Translations under genes and position numbers: made by a program
Shown here: positions 12,189-21,532 of the stretch, piece after piece
Layout: each line of letters starts with the position of its first letter
Position numbering within the stretch: position 1 is the stretch's first letter
From: Setoptus koraiensis
Taxonomy: Eukaryota; Arthropoda
Length of the DNA stretch: 64,000 nucleotides
Assembly (NCBI GenBank): GCA_048013815.1
Contig: CM106586.1
Location: 8,432,001 to 8,496,000, forward strand
Reading direction: 5' to 3'
Notes under the pieces: model-generated
Seen by the model: only the letters and a program-made list of their open reading frames with translations
What the model was told of the DNA's origin: nothing
The model's database searches: none

Positions 12189-15100
12189 ATGGACAACAAT
12201 AAATACAGATCCTACACACAGCAAATGGATAAGGCCCTCAAGGCTTTTGAATATACTACAGAATGGGCAGATTTGGTCAATGCTCTTGGTAAGGTCAACA
12301 AAGTTTTAGCCAATTATTCACAATTTCCAGTTATTCCACGCCGCTTTGTAGTTGGACAACGATTGGCACAATGTATGCACCCAGGACTACCCAATGGCGT
12401 CCAATTGAAGGCATTAGAAACTTATGATTTATTATTCAAGGCTATAGGAACAGATAGATTAATGCAGGAACTCAGCATATACTCTAATGGATTATTTCCG
12501 TTATTAAGTCACGCCGATTTAAATGTCAAGCCGGCCCTATTAGATTTATACGAATCACATTTTCTTCCATTGAATGAACGCCTCAGACCAGCATTGGATG
12601 GCTTCCTCATTGCCACATTGCATGGTCTTGAAGAGAACACCGATTTCTACAAAAGAACAAATGATTTGTTGTTACGAGTTTGCTCTGGTGTTGGTTCAGA
12701 TTATTTCTATGGCTCATTATGGAGATGTATATTAAATGATCCATCTGTTAGGTTGCACGGCATGAATTTTCTCATATCACATTTCAACAAGAAGCGGCCT
12801 CTTGAAAATCAAATGCACATCTTAGGTACATCCATTGAAACTCTTATTAATGCCATGTGTGTTTCATTGCTAGATACACGAAACGTTCTTGTTCAAAGAG
12901 CTGCCTTAGACTTATTATTATGTTGCTTTCCATTGCATAATCAGCAAATTGGACAAAATGATATGATAACGGTAGTCACTGCTTCCGTAACCGTTCTACT
13001 CAGGCGTGATACATCATTAAATAGGAGACTGCACGATTGGCTATTTAATAAGGATTTCAAAAAATCTGCCGATCTACCAATATATAACTCTAGCCAATCT
13101 AACACAAAAACATCCAGGGAGCAAAGAGAAAAAGAACGCAGGACATTATATTTTGAGACGTATGCTAAACAACTTGTGATAGAAGCATACAAAAATTGTC
13201 TTTCAAATCCATCAAGTATGATTAATATACCGAGCAGTTGGTCTAGTCTAGGTGATTTCTGGTGTTATCGACTTCTCATCTGCCAATTAGATCATAATGA
13301 AATATGCGAGTTAATAATTGATGAATTAAGCATCGAAATACTACGTGCAATGCGCATTGATTTCTATAATCAATCAGTAACCAAGCCTCAGCTTATCGGA
13401 ATTATGCAGAGACTTCTAGAGAGAATGGATATATGCTACATCTGGAGAAGGATTTCCATCTTGTTAAATAAATGCAAAGAAAAAGAAACTGAGACATCAG
13501 AAGGGCAGTCCGATGACAATATCAATGAGATGGGCGATAAAACTGTTGGTGCAGGGCCGACCAATATCTTGGAATTATGCGCCTTGTCTGACTTCATAAT
13601 GGATTCTATTCCCGTTCAAAACTATCTCAAGGAAGCCAAATCGCATCTCACGCTGACATTAAATGACATTCTTAAGCTTATGGATGAACAATGTGATAAA
13701 TTTATGGTTAACGAGTTTTTAGCCCTACTAAGAATCGTCAGACGTTTATTTCAAAATATAGATTTACATCCCAATGAAGATATATATGTTCAGGACTCGG
13801 GCTATCGTTATACATCCGACACTCCGATAAATTCAAATAGTATGACTTTAACTAATGAAAAAGTCATCGAGGATGATGAGTATGCAGAGGAGGTGGCCGA
13901 GCAATCAAGTGCCGAAAGTAGTAACCACAGTCACGCAAACAACGCCAATACTACCTTAGTACCACCGAGCATTTGTACACTAGTGGAGAATTATCAAAGT
14001 CTTTTCCACACGATTGTCATGCGACGACTTGTTTGCTCTCAACCTGGACTTCCGGATCATGTTAATATGAACACCAGGATAAACGAGTTGTATGTTGTGT
14101 GTAGTAACTATCTCCTTAGAAAATTGCCAGTTACAGGCTTAGAGCTCAAGATGCCGGTTATCTTCGTGGATAAAGATCTTGGTCGTGTTTACGAGAAGAT
14201 GTGCGAATTACTGCTGGACATATCCCACCTACCCATTGAGACATGCATTTCTGGCATCACATCGTCCGACGCTGCAACAACTAGTCAAAGTATTCGAGAC
14301 ACTCAGAGCCAAACATTCAACCTCGATTATTGTAAACCTTGGGTTAAAGATGTTATAATTCTGTCGGGATTCGCTGAAGATGCTGTATCGATCAACTACT
14401 CCTCAATCAAAGTTATACTTAATCTTCTCAGCGTTTTCAAATTGACCTTAGATTCTTCATTCGCGACATCCAATATGGTGGGGCAAGCGACAATGTTAAC
14501 CGAGGGAGAATATGCATACATATCGGATAAAACGTGTTGGTTTCAAATGGTGATGAAGAAACTGTGGGAGAATCTAAGATTTGGGCCAAAATGGATCTTG
14601 TATTTGGATACTGTAAATCTTATACAGCACCTACACAATCTCACCTTTCAGATGTCTGTCTGTGAAGATATCATATGTTGTAATATGAACTCGCCCGATG
14701 AGGCAATCGCCTACGAATCACGTAAAAGATTTGAGGAATTAATGTTTTCGATGCCCAGAGATATGAAATCTTTTTCGATGTTGAAGCATCGTGAATTGGA
14801 GCGACCTCTCTTCTTCATGCTAGACAGTCTGTCGCATAAAATGGACCCTTTTAATTGTTCTGGTGGGCATTGGTTATCTAGAGTATTCAAGTCCAACTTG
14901 ATATCGAGGGTATTAGAGCCGTCATTGCTCATTCTCTTGCACGTAGATACGGCAAGGATTCCAAGTTCCTGCACTGAAATAATTCTAAAGAATCAGCTCC
15001 ATTCGCATCTGTTATTCTATCCGCAAGTATATGACTCTCATCGGATTGCCTATGCCTTAAATACTTTATGGAACATAATTTCGGCTGAACCTCATAGAGG

Positions 15101-18100
15101 TCTCCTGAGCATGGCAAAATCTACTATAGGTACATCCTATGATCTACAAGTTCTGTATGGTCGTCACAGGAATTCTGTAGCTGGAAAAGACTTCCACGCC
15201 GATATAGTTATTGAAGGCCAATTTAGAAATATTTCGCTTCTAGAGGTTATAATAACTATCTGTCTGGACTACTTATGCGGTTATTATCTCAATTTGTCAC
15301 CAGCAAAACTAACGCAAGCAGAGATATTAGGCAATCAGCGAGTTCGTATACTCGCTTGCGAAATACTTAGAGGAATAATGAGCAACTTTATAGAAGCCAT
15401 CAAGAGTCGTCCTACATTTCTACCGTTGATTCATGACATGCTCAACAGATGTCAAGTTCAAAAAATAATCCTCCATTGCATCATAACTTCGGTTTATTGT
15501 GCTCAACAAGAGCAAAAAGAGCACTCTGATGAAGTTACATCGAGCGAGCTTATCGATCTTAATGATGGCGTAAGCGACAAGTCCTTCCGTGAAAATTTTC
15601 AGAAAACTTTGTTGCGTCTCTTGGAGGAAGTTCTCAAGTTGGAGTATAGAGTAGCACCAATCAATGTAATAACCGAGACTGAGTGTCCCAACGGAAGAAG
15701 AGAAAGTGATTCGAGATCAGCTAGAATCAGATATCAGCCAGATATTAACTCTAGTTCGCTGAAGTACTATCAAAATATATTGATATCGTCTCAATCGATG
15801 TTTTTGACGTCCATTCAGACTGCTCTTCAACAAGTGAATCAAGCAGGCCTTCACATGAACTGGCTGTCGATGATTGAAGCCACTCTTCCCATAGCTGGAA
15901 GATCTCTCACTCGACTGACAGTCTGTGTGATCACTCAACTCTGCCACAACCTCGAGGCCATATCGCAAATGATCATCGATGGAAAGGAGACGCAAGACCT
16001 CAAGCTAACTATGACTCCAAACTACTTATCTATACTGATAAAGAGCCTATCCACACTGGCGCACTATTGTCTTATAGATTCTTCGTCGAGTGGTTACGGT
16101 CATCAAGCATCGATGTCTTCGAACTTGACACAACGATCTGAGTCGTTGTCGACTCTGGCATCAAGCGCGGCGGTTGGACAATCACCAAATATAGCAAGTC
16201 TTTCACAAGGATGTGTATCTTCTGCAAGTTCTGTCACATTAACTAGTGCTGGAACCAACGGCCCTAGTAGCCTAGGTCCTCTTCATGCAATCTCCAACTT
16301 ATGGCATGTGTTTTCGCAGGATCAGAGTCAGGATAGTATGACCTCTTTCTCTTTGAATCAGGGGTCCACTCAAGGTGATCCATTGATCAATGCAAGAAAG
16401 ACAATACTGAGTAGACTGTCCAGAATCATTTCAGCCCTACTGCAAGTATGGAAAGCAATGGTGATTATAGAAAATTATTCAGACAGTGTTCCATGGCGAG
16501 TGTTAGGTTCACCCAGTGACGTCAAGAAGCAAATATTGAATTTTCTGTCGCCTATATCAGTGATACATGGAACGCACTTCATGAGCGCTATATCTGTTGT
16601 TTGGTATGATCTCAGAACGATTTCAACTGTAAGATCTAATGGTTTATCCAAGCGAGTAGTCATACCGACTTGCTCGGCCGACCAGAGTCTTCTCGTTCAA
16701 ATAATTGCAGCGATTCGTGTCCTACCTATGGAATCGGTGCTTCAAACCACTCGTCAAGTGATGCGCAGTCCCCCTCAAGCCCAAGATACACGAAACAAAC
16801 GCCGGATACCCATTGAGGTAGGCTTGCTTCAGTTCTTTTTGGCCTATATCAAAGAATATCCGGTATCTCAGCTACTGGAATGCTGGAAGTCATTGTTGCA
16901 GTTATTGAGGGAAGGAGTTCAGCTAGGTCCACCTGCGATGCCTTTGGCACAATTTCATCTACTAGCGATACTACATGAATTTGTGCAAACAGCCCCTCTC
17001 ATAGAAGACAGAAAAGACCAGAAAGACCTACAAGATGTTACTCAAAAATTGATTGATTCATTCACAAATGTAGTTGGAGCTCGCTTGGCTCAAACAAGAT
17101 GGCTAAGAAGTGGCCTCGAAGTTGAGCCAGGTCCTCAAAATGACGCTCTAGATGAGGAGAGTGCACTTGCTCTATTTGAGAAAAATTTTGGAACAGAAGT
17201 TCATGATGGTATATTCAGCGGCGAATCAAAACTTAGCGAACATTTCACAGATACTGATAGTATAATATCGACAACAACAAATAATACAAACACAAATACT
17301 GATGGCGACGATAGTTCATATCTCGCAAAATTCAGTGTTCAAGCGCTTAGTGCTTTGGCCGAATTCGTTGCTCCAGTGCTAGATGTTGTTTATGTCAGTG
17401 ATGAAAAGGAGAAAGTTGTCTCTTTGATAAACAGTATCATGTACTATGTGACACCATACTTGAAGAATCATCATCAGCACAACTCACCTAGCTTTCTCGC
17501 TTGCTCGCACCTGTTGTCTAGCATCTCCGGCTATCAGTATACGCGAAAGGCCTGGAGAAAGGATGCGCTAGAATTGTTGTTGGACTCTCAATTCTTTCAA
17601 ATGGACTCTTCGTGTATGGAACATTGGAAAGTTATTGTTGATCATCTTATGACACATGATAAAACAACTTTTCGCGATTTCCTATCTAGGATGTCGATCA
17701 ATCAAACCGGTGGAGCCTTGAAATTATTCGCAAGTCGCGATCAGGAGTTCGAGCAAAGAGCTTCACTCATTAAACGAATGGCATTTATTTTATTTTGTAG
17801 TGAGCGCGATCAATATCAAAAGTACATACCAGAAATTCAGGAAAAATTAATAGAATCATTGCGCGTCAGTCAGTCAGATATAGTGCAAGCGCAAATTATG
17901 TTATGTTTCAGGGTGCTTGTTATTCGTTCTTCAGCGCACCATTTAACATCATTGTGGCCTTTTGTATATACAGAGATGTTTCAAGTTTTACTAGAGATAG
18001 AGTCACAGTTTGAATCGGACAGCGAGAAACAGGAAGTCACCAACAACAGCAGTCGTTGTCAATTGTTTTTATATACATGCAAATTATTAGATATTGTTCT

Positions 18101-18467
18101 AGCCTTGCCTGCGGACTCCTTGCCACAGTTTCAAATGTATCGTTGGTCTTTCGTAAGTGGTTGCGATGATCCGCCGACTGATACTAGCAGCTCTACTCCA
18201 CCTTATGAGCCCCACTTAGTGCGCATTGAACGTCGACTCCGGAGTCGTAACCTCAATCCAACCCTTTTACCATGGAGGACTCACTTTCCTATATTGACAT
18301 TAAATAGAATTAGTGACCCAATGGAGCTCCATCCATTTTTCTATACACTAGTGAAGATGAATGAACGTGAAGAGCCCTGCAACAGCTCTAGTAGCGCATC
18401 AGGTGCAGATTTAGCCTTTATAGATTCAATCATAGAGAGTGATTTTCTCGAACCTTACGTCCAATAA
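12189..18467 (+). CDS. DOP1: DOP1 (Dopey) family protein, Golgi-endosome trafficking
   Basis: Intact 2,092-codon frame in a single exon, starting at an ATG preceded by AACAACA. The first ~300 residues carry the conserved Dopey N-terminal region (YRSYTQQMDKALKAFEYTTE, WADLVNALGKVNKVL, then IPRRFVVGQRLAQCMHPGLP near 50-70). A conserved C-terminal block has LPQFQMYRWSFV near residue 1980, and the protein ends ESDFLEPYVQ. The middle is helical-repeat-like with low-complexity inserts (Ser/Thr near 1300-1390, Asn/Thr near 1700). Length is slightly below the roughly 2,300-2,500 residues of vertebrate DOP1. Family members are peripheral membrane proteins that act with MON2 and a Neo1/ATP9-type flippase in endosome-Golgi transport. 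The complete lack of introns in 6.3 kb is unusual for an animal gene. The last ~600 codons are copied several times downstream on the opposite strand. Confidence 0.95.
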   Translation: MDNNKYRSYTQQMDKALKAFEYTTEWADLVNALGKVNKVLANYSQFPVIPRRFVVGQRLAQCMHPGLPNGVQLKALETYDLLFKAIGTDRLMQELSIYSNGLFPLLSHADLNVKPALLDLYESHFLPLNERLRPALDGFLIATLHGLEENTDFYKRTNDLLLRVCSGVGSDYFYGSLWRCILNDPSVRLHGMNFLISHFNKKRPLENQMHILGTSIETLINAMCVSLLDTRNVLVQRAALDLLLCCFPLHNQQIGQNDMITVVTASVTVLLRRDTSLNRRLHDWLFNKDFKKSADLPIYNSSQSNTKTSREQREKERRTLYFETYAKQLVIEAYKNCLSNPSSMINIPSSWSSLGDFWCYRLLICQLDHNEICELIIDELSIEILRAMRIDFYNQSVTKPQLIGIMQRLLERMDICYIWRRISILLNKCKEKETETSEGQSDDNINEMGDKTVGAGPTNILELCALSDFIMDSIPVQNYLKEAKSHLTLTLNDILKLMDEQCDKFMVNEFLALLRIVRRLFQNIDLHPNEDIYVQDSGYRYTSDTPINSNSMTLTNEKVIEDDEYAEEVAEQSSAESSNHSHANNANTTLVPPSICTLVENYQSLFHTIVMRRLVCSQPGLPDHVNMNTRINELYVVCSNYLLRKLPVTGLELKMPVIFVDKDLGRVYEKMCELLLDISHLPIETCISGITSSDAATTSQSIRDTQSQTFNLDYCKPWVKDVIILSGFAEDAVSINYSSIKVILNLLSVFKLTLDSSFATSNMVGQATMLTEGEYAYISDKTCWFQMVMKKLWENLRFGPKWILYLDTVNLIQHLHNLTFQMSVCEDIICCNMNSPDEAIAYESRKRFEELMFSMPRDMKSFSMLKHRELERPLFFMLDSLSHKMDPFNCSGGHWLSRVFKSNLISRVLEPSLLILLHVDTARIPSSCTEIILKNQLHSHLLFYPQVYDSHRIAYALNTLWNIISAEPHRGLLSMAKSTIGTSYDLQVLYGRHRNSVAGKDFHADIVIEGQFRNISLLEVIITICLDYLCGYYLNLSPAKLTQAEILGNQRVRILACEILRGIMSNFIEAIKSRPTFLPLIHDMLNRCQVQKIILHCIITSVYCAQQEQKEHSDEVTSSELIDLNDGVSDKSFRENFQKTLLRLLEEVLKLEYRVAPINVITETECPNGRRESDSRSARIRYQPDINSSSLKYYQNILISSQSMFLTSIQTALQQVNQAGLHMNWLSMIEATLPIAGRSLTRLTVCVITQLCHNLEAISQMIIDGKETQDLKLTMTPNYLSILIKSLSTLAHYCLIDSSSSGYGHQASMSSNLTQRSESLSTLASSAAVGQSPNIASLSQGCVSSASSVTLTSAGTNGPSSLGPLHAISNLWHVFSQDQSQDSMTSFSLNQGSTQGDPLINARKTILSRLSRIISALLQVWKAMVIIENYSDSVPWRVLGSPSDVKKQILNFLSPISVIHGTHFMSAISVVWYDLRTISTVRSNGLSKRVVIPTCSADQSLLVQIIAAIRVLPMESVLQTTRQVMRSPPQAQDTRNKRRIPIEVGLLQFFLAYIKEYPVSQLLECWKSLLQLLREGVQLGPPAMPLAQFHLLAILHEFVQTAPLIEDRKDQKDLQDVTQKLIDSFTNVVGARLAQTRWLRSGLEVEPGPQNDALDEESALALFEKNFGTEVHDGIFSGESKLSEHFTDTDSIISTTTNNTNTNTDGDDSSYLAKFSVQALSALAEFVAPVLDVVYVSDEKEKVVSLINSIMYYVTPYLKNHHQHNSPSFLACSHLLSSISGYQYTRKAWRKDALELLLDSQFFQMDSSCMEHWKVIVDHLMTHDKTTFRDFLSRMSINQTGGALKLFASRDQEFEQRASLIKRMAFILFCSERDQYQKYIPEIQEKLIESLRVSQSDIVQAQIMLCFRVLVIRSSAHHLTSLWPFVYTEMFQVLLEIESQFESDSEKQEVTNNSSRCQLFLYTCKLLDIVLALPADSLPQFQMYRWSFVSGCDDPPTDTSSSTPPYEPHLVRIERRLRSRNLNPTLLPWRTHFPILTLNRISDPMELHPFFYTLVKMNEREEPCNSSSSASGADLAFIDSIIESDFLEPYVQ

Positions 18468-18482
18468 TATTTAAATCAATGC

Positions 18483-18500
18483 AATAAATTATACAATAAA
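18483..18500 (+). terminator. Tandem AATAAA poly(A) signals of DOP1
   Basis: Two AATAAA words, 12 bases apart, begin 16 bases after the DOP1 stop codon. They imply a very short 3'UTR. Read-through beyond them would enter the repeat array and the inverted copies. Confidence 0.7.
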
Positions 18501-18552
18501 TTTTTGAGCAACAGCACCATTACCCATAGTGGCATTAAGAGTCAACAGACAC

Positions 18553-19990
18553 TAAGAGTGCTAGTCAATGGTTGCATAGTTGAAACATGATCGAGATATC
18601 ATTATTAGATTTGCATTATTTCAATCATCGTCTTCGCCTAATATATTCTACTGTCTGCAGTTGCCTCAGTATATAGGCCCTCTCATTGCTCCGTCTCGGA
18701 TAGCTTATGATCTGTATTACTAAGAGTGCCAGTCAATGGTTGCATAGTTGAATTTTGATCGAGATATCATAATCAGATTGCCATTATTTCAATCATCATC
18801 TTCACCTAATATTTTCCATTATCTGCAGTTGCCTCGGTATGAAGGTCCTCTCATTGCTCTGTCTCAGATACTTTGTGATCTGTATTACTAAGAGTGCCAG
18901 TCAATGGTTGCATAGTTGAATTGTGATCGAGATATCATTAATAGATTAGCATTATTTCAATCAAATTGCATAGATAGATTTGTATACCACTGTCAGGCAC
19001 TCACCTATAGATTTGACTCGTTCGTTGGCATCCCCGCCTCATATTTGTGCTACCTGCAATTGCCTCAGAGTGGAGGCTTTCTCATTGCTCCCCCTCGGCT
19101 GTCTTAGGATCTGTATTACTAAGAGTGCCAGTCAATGGTTGCATTTATGTTTAGGTATATTAAACGATATGATATCAAGATATTACTATAAATAAATTTT
19201 CAATCAAGATACCTTTTAAGGCACTATTATTCTGCAAACCAATGACATGCACTCACCTAACAGTCACTGTTGCAAAATACAATCACCCTACGAGGGGCAC
19301 CTAAAGTGGATTAATTTCACATCGTCCTAAGAGTGCCAGTCAATGGTTGCATAGTGGAAGTATGATCGAGATATCATTATTAGATTAGCATTACTTCAAT
19401 AAATTTGCATAGATAGTTTTGTATACCATTGTCAGGCACTCACCTATAGATTTGACTTGTTAGTTGGTCCCTTCGCCTCATATCTTTGCTATCTGGAGTT
19501 GTCTCAGAATGGAGGCGCTCTCATAGCTCCTTCTTGGCTGTCCTATGATTTGTACAACTAAGAGTGCCAGTCAATGGTTGCATTAATATTTGGGTATATC
19601 AAATGAAATGATATCAAGATATTACTATACATAAATTTTCAATCAAGATACCTCTTAAGGCACTATTATTCTGCAAACCAATGACATGCACTCACCTAAC
19701 AGTCACTGTTGCAAAATACAATCACTCAACGAGAGGCACCTAAAATTGGATTGATCTCATATAGTCCTAAGAGTGCCAGTCAATGGTTGCATAGTGGAAG
19801 TATGATCGAGATATCATTATTAGATTAGCATTACTTCAATAAATTTGCATAGATAGTTTTGTATACCATTGTCAGGCACTCACCTATAGATTTGACTTGT
19901 TAGTTGGTCCCTTCGCCTCATATTTTTGCTATCCGAAGTTGTCTCAGAATGGAGTGCCTCTCATTGCTCCTTCTTGGCTGTCCCATGATT
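18553..19990 (-). repeat. Tandem array of 168-232 bp units, left arm
   Basis: Seven units, each marked by AAGAGTGCCAGTCAATGGTT, start near 18553, 18721, 18889, 19121, 19327, 19557 and 19764. Spacings of about 168, 168, 232, 206, 230 and 207 show two alternating unit types, A (168 or ~230 bp) and B (~206 bp). Read on the minus strand, every unit begins after TTGACTGGCACTCTTAG, a plausible 3' splice site. The longer A units and the B units also carry AGGTGAGTGC, a good 5' splice-site match. The enclosed segment is about 111-114 bp in A and 70 bp in B. Whether these are mini-exons or satellite motifs cannot be told from sequence. Confidence 0.8.
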
Positions 19991-19994
19991 TAAG

Positions 19995-20021
19995 ACTGAT
20001 GCTGATCGCACATCTATATAC

Positions 20022-20052
<31 letters not shown>

Positions 20053-20465
20053 AATATATATTAATATATATACATATAGTGATACATCTCGGAATTTTAG
20101 CCTGCTTGTGTGTGTGTATGTGTGTGTGTGTGTTTGCGTGTTCGTTCGTCGCCGTCTCTGTCTGTCTGTCTCTTTCTCTCGTTCTACCTCGTACGCATTA
20201 GCAACGGCCGCAGTCATAGCGTTGATAGTGCTGCAGAACACAAAATGGCCGACCCAGCATGCTTGCGATTTGGTGCTCTGTACCTATAACACACATACAT
20301 ACAAATCCATACATACAAATACGTACATACGAATACATACATACAAATACATACATGCCACGAATATAGGTATAGCCATTGCCGTTGTTTGTGTACAATA
20401 CAATAACTAACTAGCATACTAATATCTATATTCATCCAATATACCGGAAAATAAATGCAAACATT
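19995..20465. repeat. Microsatellite spacer at the centre of the inverted duplication
   Basis: The spacer contains an imperfect (TA)n run (about 20016-20085), a TG run (20107-20142), TCTG/TCTC repeats near 20155-20180 and ACATACAAAT repeats (20289-20358). No arm sequence is present, so this is the fold-back loop. Confidence 0.8.
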
Positions 20466-21490
20466 GACCGGCACTCTTAGTTGTACAAATCATGGGACAG
20501 CCAAGACGGAGCTATGAGAGCGCCTCCATTCTGGGACAACTTCAGATAGCAAAGATATGAGGCGAAGGGGCCAACTAACAAGTCAAATCTATAGGTGAGT
20601 GCCTGACAATGGTATACAAAACTATCTATGCAAATTTATTGAAGTAATGCTAATCTAATAATGATATCTCGATCATACTTCCACTATGCAACCATTGACT
20701 GGCACTCTTAGGACGATGTGAAATTAATCCACTTTAGGTGCCCCTCGTAGGGTGATTGTATTTTGCAACAATGACTGTTAGGTGAGTGCATGTCATTGGT
20801 TTGCAGAATAATAGTGCCTTAAGAGGTATCTTGATTGGAAATTTATTTATATATATTTATATCTTGATATCATTTCATTTAATATACCCAAATATAAATG
20901 CAACCATTGACTGGCACTCTTAGTAATACAGATCATAGGACAGCCAAGAAGGAGCGATGGGAGAGCCTCCGTTCCGAGGCAACTCCAGATAGCGGAAAAT
21001 ATTAGGCGAAGATGCAAACAAGAAAAACATATAGGTGAGTGCCTGACAATGGTATACAAATCTATCTATGCAAATTTATTGAAGTAATGCTTATCTAATA
21101 ATGATATCTCGATCATACTTCCACTATGCAACCATTGACTGGCACTCTTAGTAATACAGATCACAAAGTATCTGAGACAGAGCAATGAGAGGACCTTCAT
21201 ACCGAGGCAACTGCAGATAATGGAAAATATTAGGTGAAGATGATGATTGAAATAATGGCAATCTGATTATGATATCTCGATCAAAATTCAACTATGCAAC
21301 CATTGACTGGCACTCTTAGTAATACAGATCATAAGCTATCCGAGACGGAGCAATGAGAGGGCCTATATACTGAGGCAACTGCAGACAGTAGAATATATTA
21401 GGCGAAGACGATGATTGAAATAATGCAAATCTAATAATGATATCTCGATCATGTTTCAACTATGCAACCATTGACTAGCACTCTTAGTGT
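20466..21490 (+). repeat. Tandem array of 168-232 bp units, right (inverted) arm
   Basis: Five units ending in TGACTGGCACTCTTAG (one has TGACTAGCACTCTTAG) are reverse complements of the left-arm units in mirrored order: A, B, A, short A, short A. On the plus strand the third unit's candidate exon is 111 bp with an uninterrupted frame (QPRRSDGRASVPRQLQIAEN at its core). The two short units keep the same frame open for about 27 codons; the first unit has stops in it. The equivalent left-arm copy of the third unit has a stop, so coding is not established. Confidence 0.75.
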
Positions 21491-21532
21491 CTGTTGACTC
21501 TTAATGCCACTATGGGTAATGGTGCTGTTGCT

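Noticed and set aside
18553-21490. Regularly spaced repeats resembling a CRISPR array
   Set aside because: Units of 168-232 bp are similar along their whole length rather than short repeats with unique spacers, and the host is clearly an animal.
18553-21490. Spliced-leader RNA gene array (AGGTGAGTGC as donor)
   Set aside because: No Sm-type AATTTTTGG site or stable downstream hairpins follow the donor-like word, and each unit also has an acceptor-like end, which SL genes lack.
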